NCBI GenBank assembly: GCA_964549745.1
Contig: CAZJWP010000102.1
Location: 1 to 8,196 of the forward strand
Length of the DNA: 8,196 bases
DNA from: J089 sp964549745
GTDB taxonomy: Bacteria; Fidelibacterota; Marinisomatia; Marinisomatales; J089
Direction of reading: 5' to 3'
Part shown: positions 1 through 7,345 of the stretch, piece by piece
Layout: each line of letters begins with the position of its first letter
Position numbering within the stretch: position 1 is the stretch's first letter
The notes under the pieces: model-generated
The model's input: the letters and a program-made list of their open reading frames with translations, nothing else
Told to the model about the DNA's origin: nothing
Databases searched by the model: none
Program-made: the position numbers and the translations under genes

Positions 1-1193
1 ATGGATGAGAGATAGGCATATAGATTGGCCATATCGCGATCTGTTAAGGTCGGCCATCGCAATTGTTTTTCAATCCGTTTTTCATTCATTACCGGAGCAT
101 GGCTCCACATTAAAGCCGTCAATGCTACCGGAGAATCCAATCCTTCAATCTGATCCAAACCCGTGTCGGCCACCCGGTTCCCGGACTGATCTGGTGAATG
201 GCAATCCTGACATCTTTTTTCACTGATTAATTGTTGGCCATGTTGAGGATCGCCGGGAGTATCTTGCATTTTCAACCAATATAAATAAGAAATAATATCC
301 CGTAAGTCACCACTCTCAAATTTAGGGATTTCTATGTTATGGTCTTGCATTGATTTCCACATTTTTGGACCATGATTCCAAATCTGACCGGCAAAATCCA
401 ATATGGTATAGTTGAAATCCAAATCATCGAAACTGGGTCCAATATTTCCACCGGAACCATTCACGCTGTGACATTCCAGGCAACCCTTTTCACTTATTTT
501 CACTTTCCCTTTTTTAACATTACCAAGGGTATAAGAATCTACTGGAAATTTAGTGGGATCCATGAAGGATTGGATTCCGGTGGCAATGTCCACGATATCC
601 CCTTCATAGAATTCCGGCCTATCAATATGATTCTCTTCAAAAAGAGGCATCATTTCCGGGCCATGATTCCACATGGCTTCGACGAGTTTCATGGGATCAA
701 TGAATTCTTTTTTTGCGCTAATGTTAGGACCAAGCTTGCCACCTTCCCCACCAAACATATGACATTCAAAACAGTCCATGGAATGCAATAGTTTTCGCCC
801 CCTGAAGGCATTGCCGCTCTCACCACGATACCGCATAAATATTAAATAATCGATGAGCGAGGACATTTCATCCTTTGTAAGCGAAGGAAATTTCTGCCCC
901 GTGGTTTCCATTTTCTTTTGCATCCTCGGAAAATGATTCCACATCTTCGCCGCCAATTCGAGGTTCGTCCCGTAAAATTTTATTTTACCTAAATCCGGCG
1001 CCTCGTCGCCACCCTCTCCATTAATTGAATGGCAGTTAATACAGCCTTTATGGGCAAACACATCTTTGCCTATATACTGGGAACCGCCATCGTCATCTTG
1101 TGCCTGAGAAAATATTGGGAACGAGAATAAAAAGATACAAATGCATATAAAGGATAATAAGTGTTTCACATCAGTACGGTTTACTTGTTTCAT
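1..1193 (-). CDS. Periplasmic tetraheme cytochrome c, second paralogue (3' end beyond window)
   Basis: Translating leftwards from ATG at 1193-1191 gives 397 open codons to the window edge, with no stop. Residues 1-31 look like a Sec signal peptide (hydrophobic core about 12-28, cleavage near SQA). Four class-I-like cytochrome c domains of about 90 residues follow, with heme motifs CINCH 51-55, CFECH 141-145, CLECH 238-242 and CQDCH 328-332. Each domain has a W-(N/S)-H-x3-M motif (W85, W175, W272, W363), a candidate source of the distal heme ligand. The fourth reads WSH where the others read WNH. The start is set by AAAGGAG five bases upstream. Domain by domain it matches the neighbouring tetraheme protein. 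Compared with that protein's C-terminus, only about ten residues should be missing here. Inferred role: soluble periplasmic electron carrier for the complex encoded upstream in the same operon. The heme and export calls are firm; the partner is inferred. Confidence 0.9.
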   Translation of the reverse strand, partial: MKQVNRTDVKHLLSFICICIFLFSFPIFSQAQDDDGGSQYIGKDVFAHKGCINCHSINGEGGDEAPDLGKIKFYGTNLELAAKMWNHFPRMQKKMETTGQKFPSLTKDEMSSLIDYLIFMRYRGESGNAFRGRKLLHSMDCFECHMFGGEGGKLGPNISAKKEFIDPMKLVEAMWNHGPEMMPLFEENHIDRPEFYEGDIVDIATGIQSFMDPTKFPVDSYTLGNVKKGKVKISEKGCLECHSVNGSGGNIGPSFDDLDFNYTILDFAGQIWNHGPKMWKSMQDHNIEIPKFESGDLRDIISYLYWLKMQDTPGDPQHGQQLISEKRCQDCHSPDQSGNRVADTGLDQIEGLDSPVALTALMWSHAPVMNEKRIEKQLRWPTLTDRDMANLYAYLSS

Positions 1194-1308
1194 TACCACT
1201 CCTTTATGAAAGGCCCCCGGTCAAGTGTCATAACCGGTGTAAGCCGATTATGAGAGATGAATAGAGAAGTTGCTCGTCAAAATCTTAGCACGTTTTTGAT
1301 TACCCTAT
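1194..1308 (-). other. Intergenic gap between the two tetraheme cytochrome genes
   Basis: This 115-base spacer is by far the longest gap inside the operon. It contains the ribosome binding site of the downstream gene, a small hairpin over that site, and a 5-bp stem (1217-1221 with 1233-1237, 11-base loop). No T-run follows the stem on the minus strand, so I see no intrinsic terminator. A separate weak promoter here cannot be excluded, but no clear -35/-10 pair was found. Confidence 0.5.
1199..1213 (-). promoter_or_regulatory. Ribosome binding site of second tetraheme gene, inside a small hairpin
   Basis: On the minus strand CCTTT (1213-1209), a three-base loop CAT, and AAAGG (1205-1201) can form a 5-bp hairpin. 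The 3' arm is part of the strong Shine-Dalgarno AAAGGAG (1205-1199), which lies five bases before the ATG at 1193. The binding site is directly visible. That the stem limits translation is only inferred, since a 5-bp, A/U-rich stem is weak. Confidence 0.45.
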
Positions 1309-2556
1309 TTATTGATCTCCCTGTACCTTTAATAAAAACGCATAAATATTTATCATATCTTCGCCACTTAAATTCGGCCATGCCAGTACTTTCTCGGCGG
1401 CCTTTTTCTCCATAACAGGAGCATGATTCCACATAATTTGTGCCATCGTAACACTGGAACCCAATCCGGTTTTCCGGTTAATTCTGGATACTTTTCCATC
1501 GGGTTTAATGGTATGACAATTAATACAGCCCCTGTCTTGAAATGTACGTTTGCCAATGATCGGATCACCGGGTTTATCCGTAAAACCTAAAAAATATAAA
1601 TACGCGATTAAATCTGCCATTTCCGCACCCTTGAATTTGGGCCGCGTAATATTATTTTTTGCCATCGTACTGGACATCTCAGAACTGTGGTTCCACAGAA
1701 TTCCGGCAATATCATAGACGCTGTAGTCCCACGTTTTTTCCCCAAGATCCGGTCCCAGATCATTACCAACACCATTAATCGCATGACATTCCGAACAGCT
1801 TTTCGCCTGATAAACTTGTTTCCCCTTTTGCGGATTTCCAGGCGATTGGTAGACACGGGTTTTCTTCGCGGCATGACTGGCCGACCGAATAAAAGCCTGA
1901 AGATCGGCGATTTCACCTTTTTCAAAACGGGGGCGTTGCAACCCGATTTTTGACATTTTATTATCCATTTGAGGTCCATGATTCCATAAAGCCTGGGCAA
2001 GGTATAATGGGGAAATGTATTTTTCCAGAGAATCCAGTTGGGGCCCGAAACTTCCTCCCTTATTGGCGACGGAATGACATTTAATACAGCCCTTTTCCTC
2101 AAATAATATATTGCCGGTATTAGGATCGCCCGGTTTACCCAAATACCTTAAATAATAAATATAAGCTAATAGATCGGAAAATTCCATTTCGGTGAATTTT
2201 GGAAAAGGCTGATCAATATCCCTGAATTTTTGAAGCATTTTCGGTAAATGGTTCCACATGACACTTGCCAGCTCAAGAGACGTGCCATAATATTCATGAT
2301 TGATCAGGTCCGGTCCGATTTTAGAACCGTCATGACAATTGGCACAGCCTTTTTGTTCAAAAACGTAACGTCCTTTTAAGGGGTTTTCGGGCAACTTGAC
2401 AGTGGACTGCCCGTAACTCATTTCCGTTAAAAGAAATATCCCCATAAAACAAACCGCGAAGACCCTAACGAACCGATGACTCCAATCCGTTGATCGTTTT
2501 ACGGATAAATGAATAGTAGCCTGAGAGAATTTTATTGATTGAGTTGAATTTTTCAT
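1309..2556 (-). CDS. Periplasmic tetraheme cytochrome c, first paralogue
   Basis: A 415-residue exported protein with four cytochrome c domains. Heme motifs are CANCH 71-75, CIKCH 157-161, CSECH 254-258 and CINCH 344-348. Each is followed by a G-P-(D/Q)-L-like loop in the first three domains, then a W-N-H-x3-M motif (W101, W191, W288, W376) and a short amphipathic helix. The signal peptide has an unusually long N-region: the hydrophobic core is about residues 29-45, with cleavage near SYGQ at 47-50. An in-frame ATG at 2640 would add 28 residues and overlap the upstream gene by 38 bases. I prefer ATG 2556 because AGGTG lies five bases before it (2566-2562) and the gene then starts 46 bases after the preceding stop. 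Likely a periplasmic carrier passing electrons between the NrfD-type complex and a further redox partner. It belongs to the c-type cytochromes with the MWNH motif; the true partner is unknown. Confidence 0.88.
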   Translation of the reverse strand: MKNSTQSIKFSQATIHLSVKRSTDWSHRFVRVFAVCFMGIFLLTEMSYGQSTVKLPENPLKGRYVFEQKGCANCHDGSKIGPDLINHEYYGTSLELASVMWNHLPKMLQKFRDIDQPFPKFTEMEFSDLLAYIYYLRYLGKPGDPNTGNILFEEKGCIKCHSVANKGGSFGPQLDSLEKYISPLYLAQALWNHGPQMDNKMSKIGLQRPRFEKGEIADLQAFIRSASHAAKKTRVYQSPGNPQKGKQVYQAKSCSECHAINGVGNDLGPDLGEKTWDYSVYDIAGILWNHSSEMSSTMAKNNITRPKFKGAEMADLIAYLYFLGFTDKPGDPIIGKRTFQDRGCINCHTIKPDGKVSRINRKTGLGSSVTMAQIMWNHAPVMEKKAAEKVLAWPNLSGEDMINIYAFLLKVQGDQ

Positions 2557-2561
2557 AAACG

Positions 2562-2566
2562 CACCT
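2562..2566 (-). promoter_or_regulatory. Ribosome binding site deciding the start of the first tetraheme gene
   Basis: AGGTG lies five bases before ATG 2556-2554. It supports this start over the longer in-frame ATG at 2640, which lies within the preceding gene. Confidence 0.6.
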
Positions 2567-2602
2567 GCTCTAAAGAAATTGGATAAACAATATACGGAAT
2601 AA

Positions 2603-2833
2603 TCATGCCTTTTGATTCCTATGTAATCCGACAAATACATAGGTCAATACGGATGCAATCGTTAAAAAAAGCGGAATTGCAATAAGGCCGATGGCCACCG
2701 ATGCATTCAGAGAGTCGTTCAATTCATGGGCGACGAATAGTAAACGGATAATCCACGAATCAATTGACAGAACAAACAGCCAGATCATTCCAATAGAAAA
2801 AATTTGCATAGCATAAATGAGTTTAGTATTCAT
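2603..2833 (-). CDS. Small two-helix membrane protein of the complex, unknown family
   Basis: This 76-residue protein has two hydrophobic stretches, roughly residues 8-34 and 45-69. Between them is a short polar stretch (AHELNDSLNAS) and the tail is basic (HRNQKA). I do not recognise the family. Its start overlaps the stop of the NrfD-family gene by one base (TGATG), the usual arrangement for translational coupling and for subunits made in equal amounts. The position, directly after the quinone-site subunit and before the cytochromes, suggests an accessory or stabilising membrane subunit, perhaps filling the place that small membrane subunits fill in alternative complex III. No heme-binding CxxCH or metal-binding cluster is present; the single H36 and H72 are not enough to argue for a heme b site. 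Existence of the gene is well supported by context; the function is inference. Confidence 0.75.
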   Translation of the reverse strand: MNTKLIYAMQIFSIGMIWLFVLSIDSWIIRLLFVAHELNDSLNASVAIGLIAIPLFLTIASVLTYVFVGLHRNQKA

Positions 2834-4206
2834 CAGACATTGTCCCTTTGTAGTGCTGTTATTTCCTTAAGGTCGGGCTCCTTTTCATCATCAGGCAAAT
2901 AAGATCTTAGTCGGTGAGCTACTTCATCCACGCTGGTCTCACGTCCTTCTTTGATTTCCCAGACTGAAATCAGGGGGAAAAATTTTGCAAACAGCATGAA
3001 ACCCAGCATAAAGGCGGCCGCGCCACCGGCAAATAATGCCCATTCCGTTAAAGATGGAATATAAATACCTGTCGGGTAAGGGAGCCGCGGGTTAGCCAGA
3101 GATGGAACAACGATATTAAGCCGTTCTAACCACATTCCCACGGTAACCGCGGCGGAGGCAATAAAGATTCCTGTAATTGTTTTCGTATGGCGATTGCTTA
3201 GGATAATAACCGGAATAAGAAAATTACAGATTACCATTACCCAGAAATAGGGTGAAAATCCGCCGATAAATTTGTAGAAGAAAACCCTCATTTCGTCCGG
3301 TTCGTTCCCATAAAAAGTCGTTAAATATTCAGAAAATGTGAAATAGAACCAAAGCAGGGACATGACCAATAATAGGGTGGACAAGTATTTAAAGTGAACG
3401 TATTTAAGATACCGCTCAAGATGATAGACACGACGAAATATAATCATCACCATCAATAAAGCGGCGATACCTGAAAATATAGCCCCTACAACGAAATAGG
3501 GTCCGAAAATTGTGCTATGCCAACCGGGTTGAATCGTCATGGCGAAAATATAGGAGATGATCGTATGAACGGATATTGCAATTGGAATGACCATCACCAT
3601 CAAAATATTGATCGCCCGATTGAGAACCTTATGCTGATGCTCAGTTCCCTGCCATCCCCAGGCCAGGAATTGATATAACCAGTGCGGTTTTGTTCCGCGG
3701 TCACGTAAGAGTGCAATATCAGGAATCAGGGGCAGATAAAGATAGACTGTGCTGGCGGAAAAGTAAGCGGTGATACTCGTGACATCCCAAAGTAAAGGAG
3801 ATTGCAAACGACCATGCGTTACCAGATGCCATATCCGACCGGGTTGTCCCAGATCAATGATCGGGTGAAGACCACCAATTGCCAAAACAATGGCCGTGAT
3901 GACTTCCGCCATACGAGTAATAGGACGGCGCCATTCTGCTTGCGACAGACGCAAAATTGCGGATATCAAGGTACCGGCATGACTAATACCGATGAAGAAA
4001 ACAAAATTAATAATATAAAATCCCCACGAGACAGGCTGAGCCATTCCCGTGGCTCCCAATCCATAAACAACCTGGTTTATATAGAGGGTGAGGGCAAAGA
4101 ACAGAACAAAAGTTAGAATTCCAACCATCCAGTAGAAACCGGGACCGGTTTCTTCAATGGATCGATAAAGATCGTTGTCAATATTGTTTTTCACTGAGCT
4201 ATCCAT
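2833..4206 (-). CDS. NrfD/ActC/QrcD-family integral membrane subunit (quinone site)
   Basis: A 457-residue polytopic protein with about ten hydrophobic helices (near 25-47, 62-88, 100-118, 140-165, 197-222, 232-256, 272-296, 318-338, 343-365, 387-412). Ten helices fit the HybB/ActC/QrcD branch of the NrfD family better than the eight-helix PsrC type. Family-like stretches visible are GISHAGTLISAILRL at 73-87, GLHPIIDLG at 112-120 and IQPGWHSTIFGPYF at 225-238. H76, H114 and D118 sit where this family has conserved polar residues linked to quinone binding and proton transfer. The C-terminal tail from about 415 is hydrophilic and acidic. The subunit carries no heme and should exchange electrons between membrane quinone and the iron-sulfur subunit. 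It starts 7 bases after the ferredoxin gene with no clear Shine-Dalgarno, so translation is probably coupled. The family is certain; the direction of electron flow is not. Confidence 0.92.
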   Translation of the reverse strand: MDSSVKNNIDNDLYRSIEETGPGFYWMVGILTFVLFFALTLYINQVVYGLGATGMAQPVSWGFYIINFVFFIGISHAGTLISAILRLSQAEWRRPITRMAEVITAIVLAIGGLHPIIDLGQPGRIWHLVTHGRLQSPLLWDVTSITAYFSASTVYLYLPLIPDIALLRDRGTKPHWLYQFLAWGWQGTEHQHKVLNRAINILMVMVIPIAISVHTIISYIFAMTIQPGWHSTIFGPYFVVGAIFSGIAALLMVMIIFRRVYHLERYLKYVHFKYLSTLLLVMSLLWFYFTFSEYLTTFYGNEPDEMRVFFYKFIGGFSPYFWVMVICNFLIPVIILSNRHTKTITGIFIASAAVTVGMWLERLNIVVPSLANPRLPYPTGIYIPSLTEWALFAGGAAAFMLGFMLFAKFFPLISVWEIKEGRETSVDEVAHRLRSYLPDDEKEPDLKEITALQRDNV

Positions 4207-4213
4207 TCTAAAA

Positions 4214-4924
4214 TTAATCTACTTCTGACAAATAATAGACTTTGGGTTCCGTTCCCAACTCTTCAGAGATTCTAAAAGCCCGGGAACTGTCACGTTGTCG
4301 GGAAACTTGACTATTCTCATCATTCAAATCTCCAAATGTAATGGCATTCGTAGGACAAGATTCCGCACAAGCGGGAATATAATCACCTTCCCTCAATTCA
4401 CGATTCTCGTATTCAGCCTGTTCCCGTGCTTTCTGGAGCCGGTGAACGCAAAAAGTACACTTTTCTACCACACCATCAGGTCTGGCGGATACATCCGGAT
4501 TTAAGGCCTTCAGCATTTCTTTTGGCCAGGAAGGGCGAAACCAGTTAAACGATTTTACCGTATAGGGACAAGCTGCCATACAATATCGGCAGCCAATACA
4601 TTGCGGGAAAAGTTGTGCAACGATACCTTCTTCTGTTTTATAAGTTGCCCGCACAGGACAGACTTTAATACAGGGTGGATTGTCACAATGAAAACAAGGC
4701 CGGGGAAGATAGCGGACTTTCGCATTGGGATATTCACCTTCAACGGTACTCAAAACGTCCATCCAGAGCATGGTTCGCTCGTTTTCAGATTCTTCCGGAC
4801 CGACAATGGCGACATTGTTTTCAGTTTTACATGCAGCAGCGCATTCACCACAACCCGTGCATTTCTGTAAATCAATAACCATTCCCCATTTTTCCATAGT
4901 TGGCGTCTCCATAGTATTAAACAT
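4214..4924 (-). CDS. Four-cluster ferredoxin subunit (NrfC/PsrB/QrcC type)
   Basis: A 236-residue iron-sulfur protein with sixteen cysteines in four complete cluster sets. These are C22-C25-C28-C32, C77-C80-C85-C89, C109-C112-C115-C119 and C156-C159-C186-C190, the usual interleaved pattern of DmsB/PsrB/NrfC-like subunits. It would wire electrons between the NrfD-family subunit and the large subunit or the pentaheme cytochrome. It has no signal peptide, so export by riding with the Tat-dependent large subunit is likely, as known for this family. The start is uncertain. ATG 4924 overlaps the large-subunit stop by 8 bases and has AGGAAG directly against it, which is too close. ATG 4912 and ATG 4897 are also in frame, and the last has GGAG nine bases before it and gives the typical short N-terminus before GMVIDLQKC. 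All four sets are complete, so no three-iron cluster is predicted from cysteine loss. Confidence 0.93.
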   Translation of the reverse strand: MFNTMETPTMEKWGMVIDLQKCTGCGECAAACKTENNVAIVGPEESENERTMLWMDVLSTVEGEYPNAKVRYLPRPCFHCDNPPCIKVCPVRATYKTEEGIVAQLFPQCIGCRYCMAACPYTVKSFNWFRPSWPKEMLKALNPDVSARPDGVVEKCTFCVHRLQKAREQAEYENRELREGDYIPACAESCPTNAITFGDLNDENSQVSRQRDSSRAFRISEELGTEPKVYYLSEVD

Positions 4925-7307
4925 CTTCCTGCGGTAATGCTTTTTGGATGCGAACCCTGGTTGATATCATGGACCCCGCTCCACTGACCATATCCATTTC
5001 AGGTTCTAACAAAGTATAAGGATTGACGGCATGTTTTCCAAAAAACCGGCTTAAAGGTAATGCAACTGTATTTGGCATGACCGTTTGGCGAAGCTTAACC
5101 TTCACCGTAATTCTACCTATTTTAGAAATAATATTGATAAAATCGTCTTCCATCACACCAATGGAATCGGCTGTTACCGGATTTAATTCAGCCCAGGGAT
5201 TCCAGTAATTACGGGAATGCAGACCCGTCATCTCCTGAGTTAACCCCAGGGGTCCTCCGGTTGATTCCCAGCCACCAAAGACATGAAATAACAATAATTG
5301 ATAGGGTAAATTGGTTTTCTCCTGACGTAAACTTTCATAATGCGGCAAAAATACATAATCTCCGCGAGCTTCGATTTTCCGTGTGTTTAATATCTGAATA
5401 AAACGTTCATTATTTACCTTATCGTTTGCTGGTGAATAATCTAAGTCAGCAGCTAAACCGGTGGAGAAAAACTCAAACTTTCGGGAAGGAGTTTTATACA
5501 AGTTTTTCTCATCAACGAGGGAAAAAACGGGATTCCACCAGCCACCTTGTTCCAAGGCCAATTTCCAGAATTCCCGAAAGGAAGAATATTCCATTGGCTG
5601 CCAACCCCTTTCCTTCAGGAATTTTATCCAGGAATACCCCTTGGTTTCTGAAATGATTGCTCCCTCTCCTGAATCATAAATAGCCTTGGCAAACTCCTGA
5701 ATGTACTCCTTGAAGTTTTTCCATGGGAGTGCGCTACTCATCGTTCCACCGAGGTGAGCTGTAATGGATAACAAAACATCCCCCCATTGGCGAGTGTCGT
5801 CAATAGGCTCAATCACCGGTTGTTGTATTCCGAAATGGGGAGTTTTCGCAGCAGGGACCATTAGACTGGCGTCCCAGCGCTCAAGTTGACTGGGCTCAGG
5901 TAGAATCAAATCCGCCTGCATACTGCTTTCATCCAGATATGAATTCACAGAAACAATAAACGGTACCTTGGAGATCATTTCCTTAAACTGATGAATGCGC
6001 GTTGAAGCGAAAAGCGGATTAACTTGCACCATCAAAAGGGTATCAACCTGATTCAGTGCGTCGGGGCCAGCTTCGGCAAAAAACCTTTCCGGAGTTTTGG
6101 TTGCATTGACAATGCTTTTTTCGCTATTCCCCTGACGATAAAATTCCGGAAGATAGCTTAAGTCGTGAAATAAAACCCCTCCCGGTTGATTCATATTACC
6201 CTTCAAAGCATTTAGACAATAAACGGCAAAAAGAGTAAACGCCCCATTGGAACTATTCGCGGCTTGATCACCACAAATTGCCAGCGCTTTTTTAGAATCG
6301 GCAAAATTCCGAGCGATATCAATAATATCAGTCGCGGGAAGCCCGGTGATATCGGCAACTTTTTCCGGAGAATATTCAGTAAGAACCAAACGTTTAAATC
6401 CCAGGTGGTCCTGGCCCTTGGAATCTTTCCAGTCTTCGAAACCAAAGGTATTTTTTCTGACGAAAGATTGATTGTAGGTCTCATCCCTTACCATGACATT
6501 GGCAATACCCAAAGCCAGAGCAGCAGCAGTACCGACATTTATAGAGTGCCAGCTTGATGATTTCGCGGCTGTCCGGGATTGATAAGGGCTAAAATGAATA
6601 ATCTCAGCTGAATTTGATCCATATAACTGATTAAACCTTACGGGTGAGACCGGACTATCCAGAACATCAGCATCAAAATTTAAAATAACGTCAGCATTTT
6701 CAAAATCATAGACAGGTTGTTGGGGCAATCCCTGGGTCAAATAGACCGGGAGAGCCTGGATAAAGTCTGTATTCGTATTCAGAAGGTTTGGTGACCCATA
6801 AGCACTCATAAATTGTTGCAAAAGGTTGTACGTCAGGTCATTGTTATCCGCAGCAATAGTGACCAGTTTTTCCGGTGTACCTTCATGTTGTAGGTTTACT
6901 AACCGTGTTTGAATCGTTTCAATGGCTTCATCCCATGAAATCGGCTCCCACTTATTCTCGCCACGCTGACCGACACGCTTGAGCGGTTGTTTAATTCGAT
7001 CCGGATGAAACAGGGCTTCCACACTGGATTCGCCCAGGGGACAAACGGCGCCATGATTAATGGGATAATTCGTATTTCCAAGAACGCGAACCGGAATATC
7101 ATCTATCAACCGCACACGAATACCGCATCCCCCCGGACAACGAGTGCATATACTGGTTTCCCATGTTTCTATCAATGATCCATTCAGAACTCTTTCGTAG
7201 ACTTTAGCCGGGACATCTAGTAGTGATTTGGCGCCCCAGGATCCTACAACAACAGCACTGCCTGAAATACCCAATAACTTTAAAAATTCACGACGACCTA
7301 TTTCCAA
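4917..7307 (-). CDS. Tat-exported molybdopterin-oxidoreductase-family large subunit (QrcB/ActB-like)
   Basis: A 796-residue protein. The N-terminus has a Tat motif (RREFLK, residues 5-10) and hydrophobic stretch 11-24, so it faces the periplasm. C54, C57, C61 and C89 form the CxxC-x3-C...C motif for one [4Fe-4S] cluster. The MGD-binding fold follows: GSPN at 171-174, GDQAANSSNG in the middle, WNPWAELNPVTADSIGV in the C-terminal domain. The stretch after GSPN, where DMSO-reductase enzymes place Cys, Sec, Ser or Asp on Mo, has no cysteine; the nearest residues are D181 and F182. The C-terminal part from about 750 (FFGKHAVNPYTLLEPEMDMVSG) resembles ActB and QrcB, which work without catalytic Mo. 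The start is a TTG at 7307-7305 with AGGAG seven bases upstream. Probably an electron-transfer scaffold joining the pentaheme cytochrome, ferredoxin and NrfD subunits. A true polysulfide- or thiosulfate-reductase-like enzyme is the main alternative. Confidence 0.92.
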   Translation of the reverse strand: MEIGRREFLKLLGISGSAVVVGSWGAKSLLDVPAKVYERVLNGSLIETWETSICTRCPGGCGIRVRLIDDIPVRVLGNTNYPINHGAVCPLGESSVEALFHPDRIKQPLKRVGQRGENKWEPISWDEAIETIQTRLVNLQHEGTPEKLVTIAADNNDLTYNLLQQFMSAYGSPNLLNTNTDFIQALPVYLTQGLPQQPVYDFENADVILNFDADVLDSPVSPVRFNQLYGSNSAEIIHFSPYQSRTAAKSSSWHSINVGTAAALALGIANVMVRDETYNQSFVRKNTFGFEDWKDSKGQDHLGFKRLVLTEYSPEKVADITGLPATDIIDIARNFADSKKALAICGDQAANSSNGAFTLFAVYCLNALKGNMNQPGGVLFHDLSYLPEFYRQGNSEKSIVNATKTPERFFAEAGPDALNQVDTLLMVQVNPLFASTRIHQFKEMISKVPFIVSVNSYLDESSMQADLILPEPSQLERWDASLMVPAAKTPHFGIQQPVIEPIDDTRQWGDVLLSITAHLGGTMSSALPWKNFKEYIQEFAKAIYDSGEGAIISETKGYSWIKFLKERGWQPMEYSSFREFWKLALEQGGWWNPVFSLVDEKNLYKTPSRKFEFFSTGLAADLDYSPANDKVNNERFIQILNTRKIEARGDYVFLPHYESLRQEKTNLPYQLLLFHVFGGWESTGGPLGLTQEMTGLHSRNYWNPWAELNPVTADSIGVMEDDFINIISKIGRITVKVKLRQTVMPNTVALPLSRFFGKHAVNPYTLLEPEMDMVSGAGSMISTRVRIQKALPQEDV

Positions 7308-7314
7308 TTTATAT

Positions 7315-7319
7315 CTCCT
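7315..7319 (-). promoter_or_regulatory. Ribosome binding site for the TTG start of the large subunit
   Basis: AGGAG lies seven bases before the TTG at 7307-7305. It is what fixes this non-ATG start, because the twin-arginine motif begins only four codons later and would be lost with any downstream ATG. Confidence 0.7.
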
Positions 7320-7345
7320 GTTCCTTAATTCTTTATCATTTTAGA

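Noticed and set aside
372..791. A 139-codon plus-strand reading frame, and similar plus-strand frames at 5-226 and 1687-1953
   Set aside because: They lie antisense to the tetraheme cytochrome genes, whose frames show regular CxxCH and WNH motifs; the plus-strand translations show no recognisable domain.
1217..1237. Stem CCGGT/ACCGG as an intrinsic terminator after the first tetraheme gene
   Set aside because: Only 5 bp with an 11-base loop, and no T-run follows it in the direction of transcription.
1608..2102. A 164-codon minus-strand frame inside the first tetraheme gene
   Set aside because: It is an alternative frame of the cytochrome gene, rich in Arg/Lys/Ile with no motif; the overlapping frame has three clear heme domains.
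2557..2640. Longer N-terminus for the first tetraheme cytochrome from ATG 2640
   Set aside because: It would overlap the preceding gene and put about 56 residues before the signal core; ATG 2556 has a Shine-Dalgarno at good spacing.
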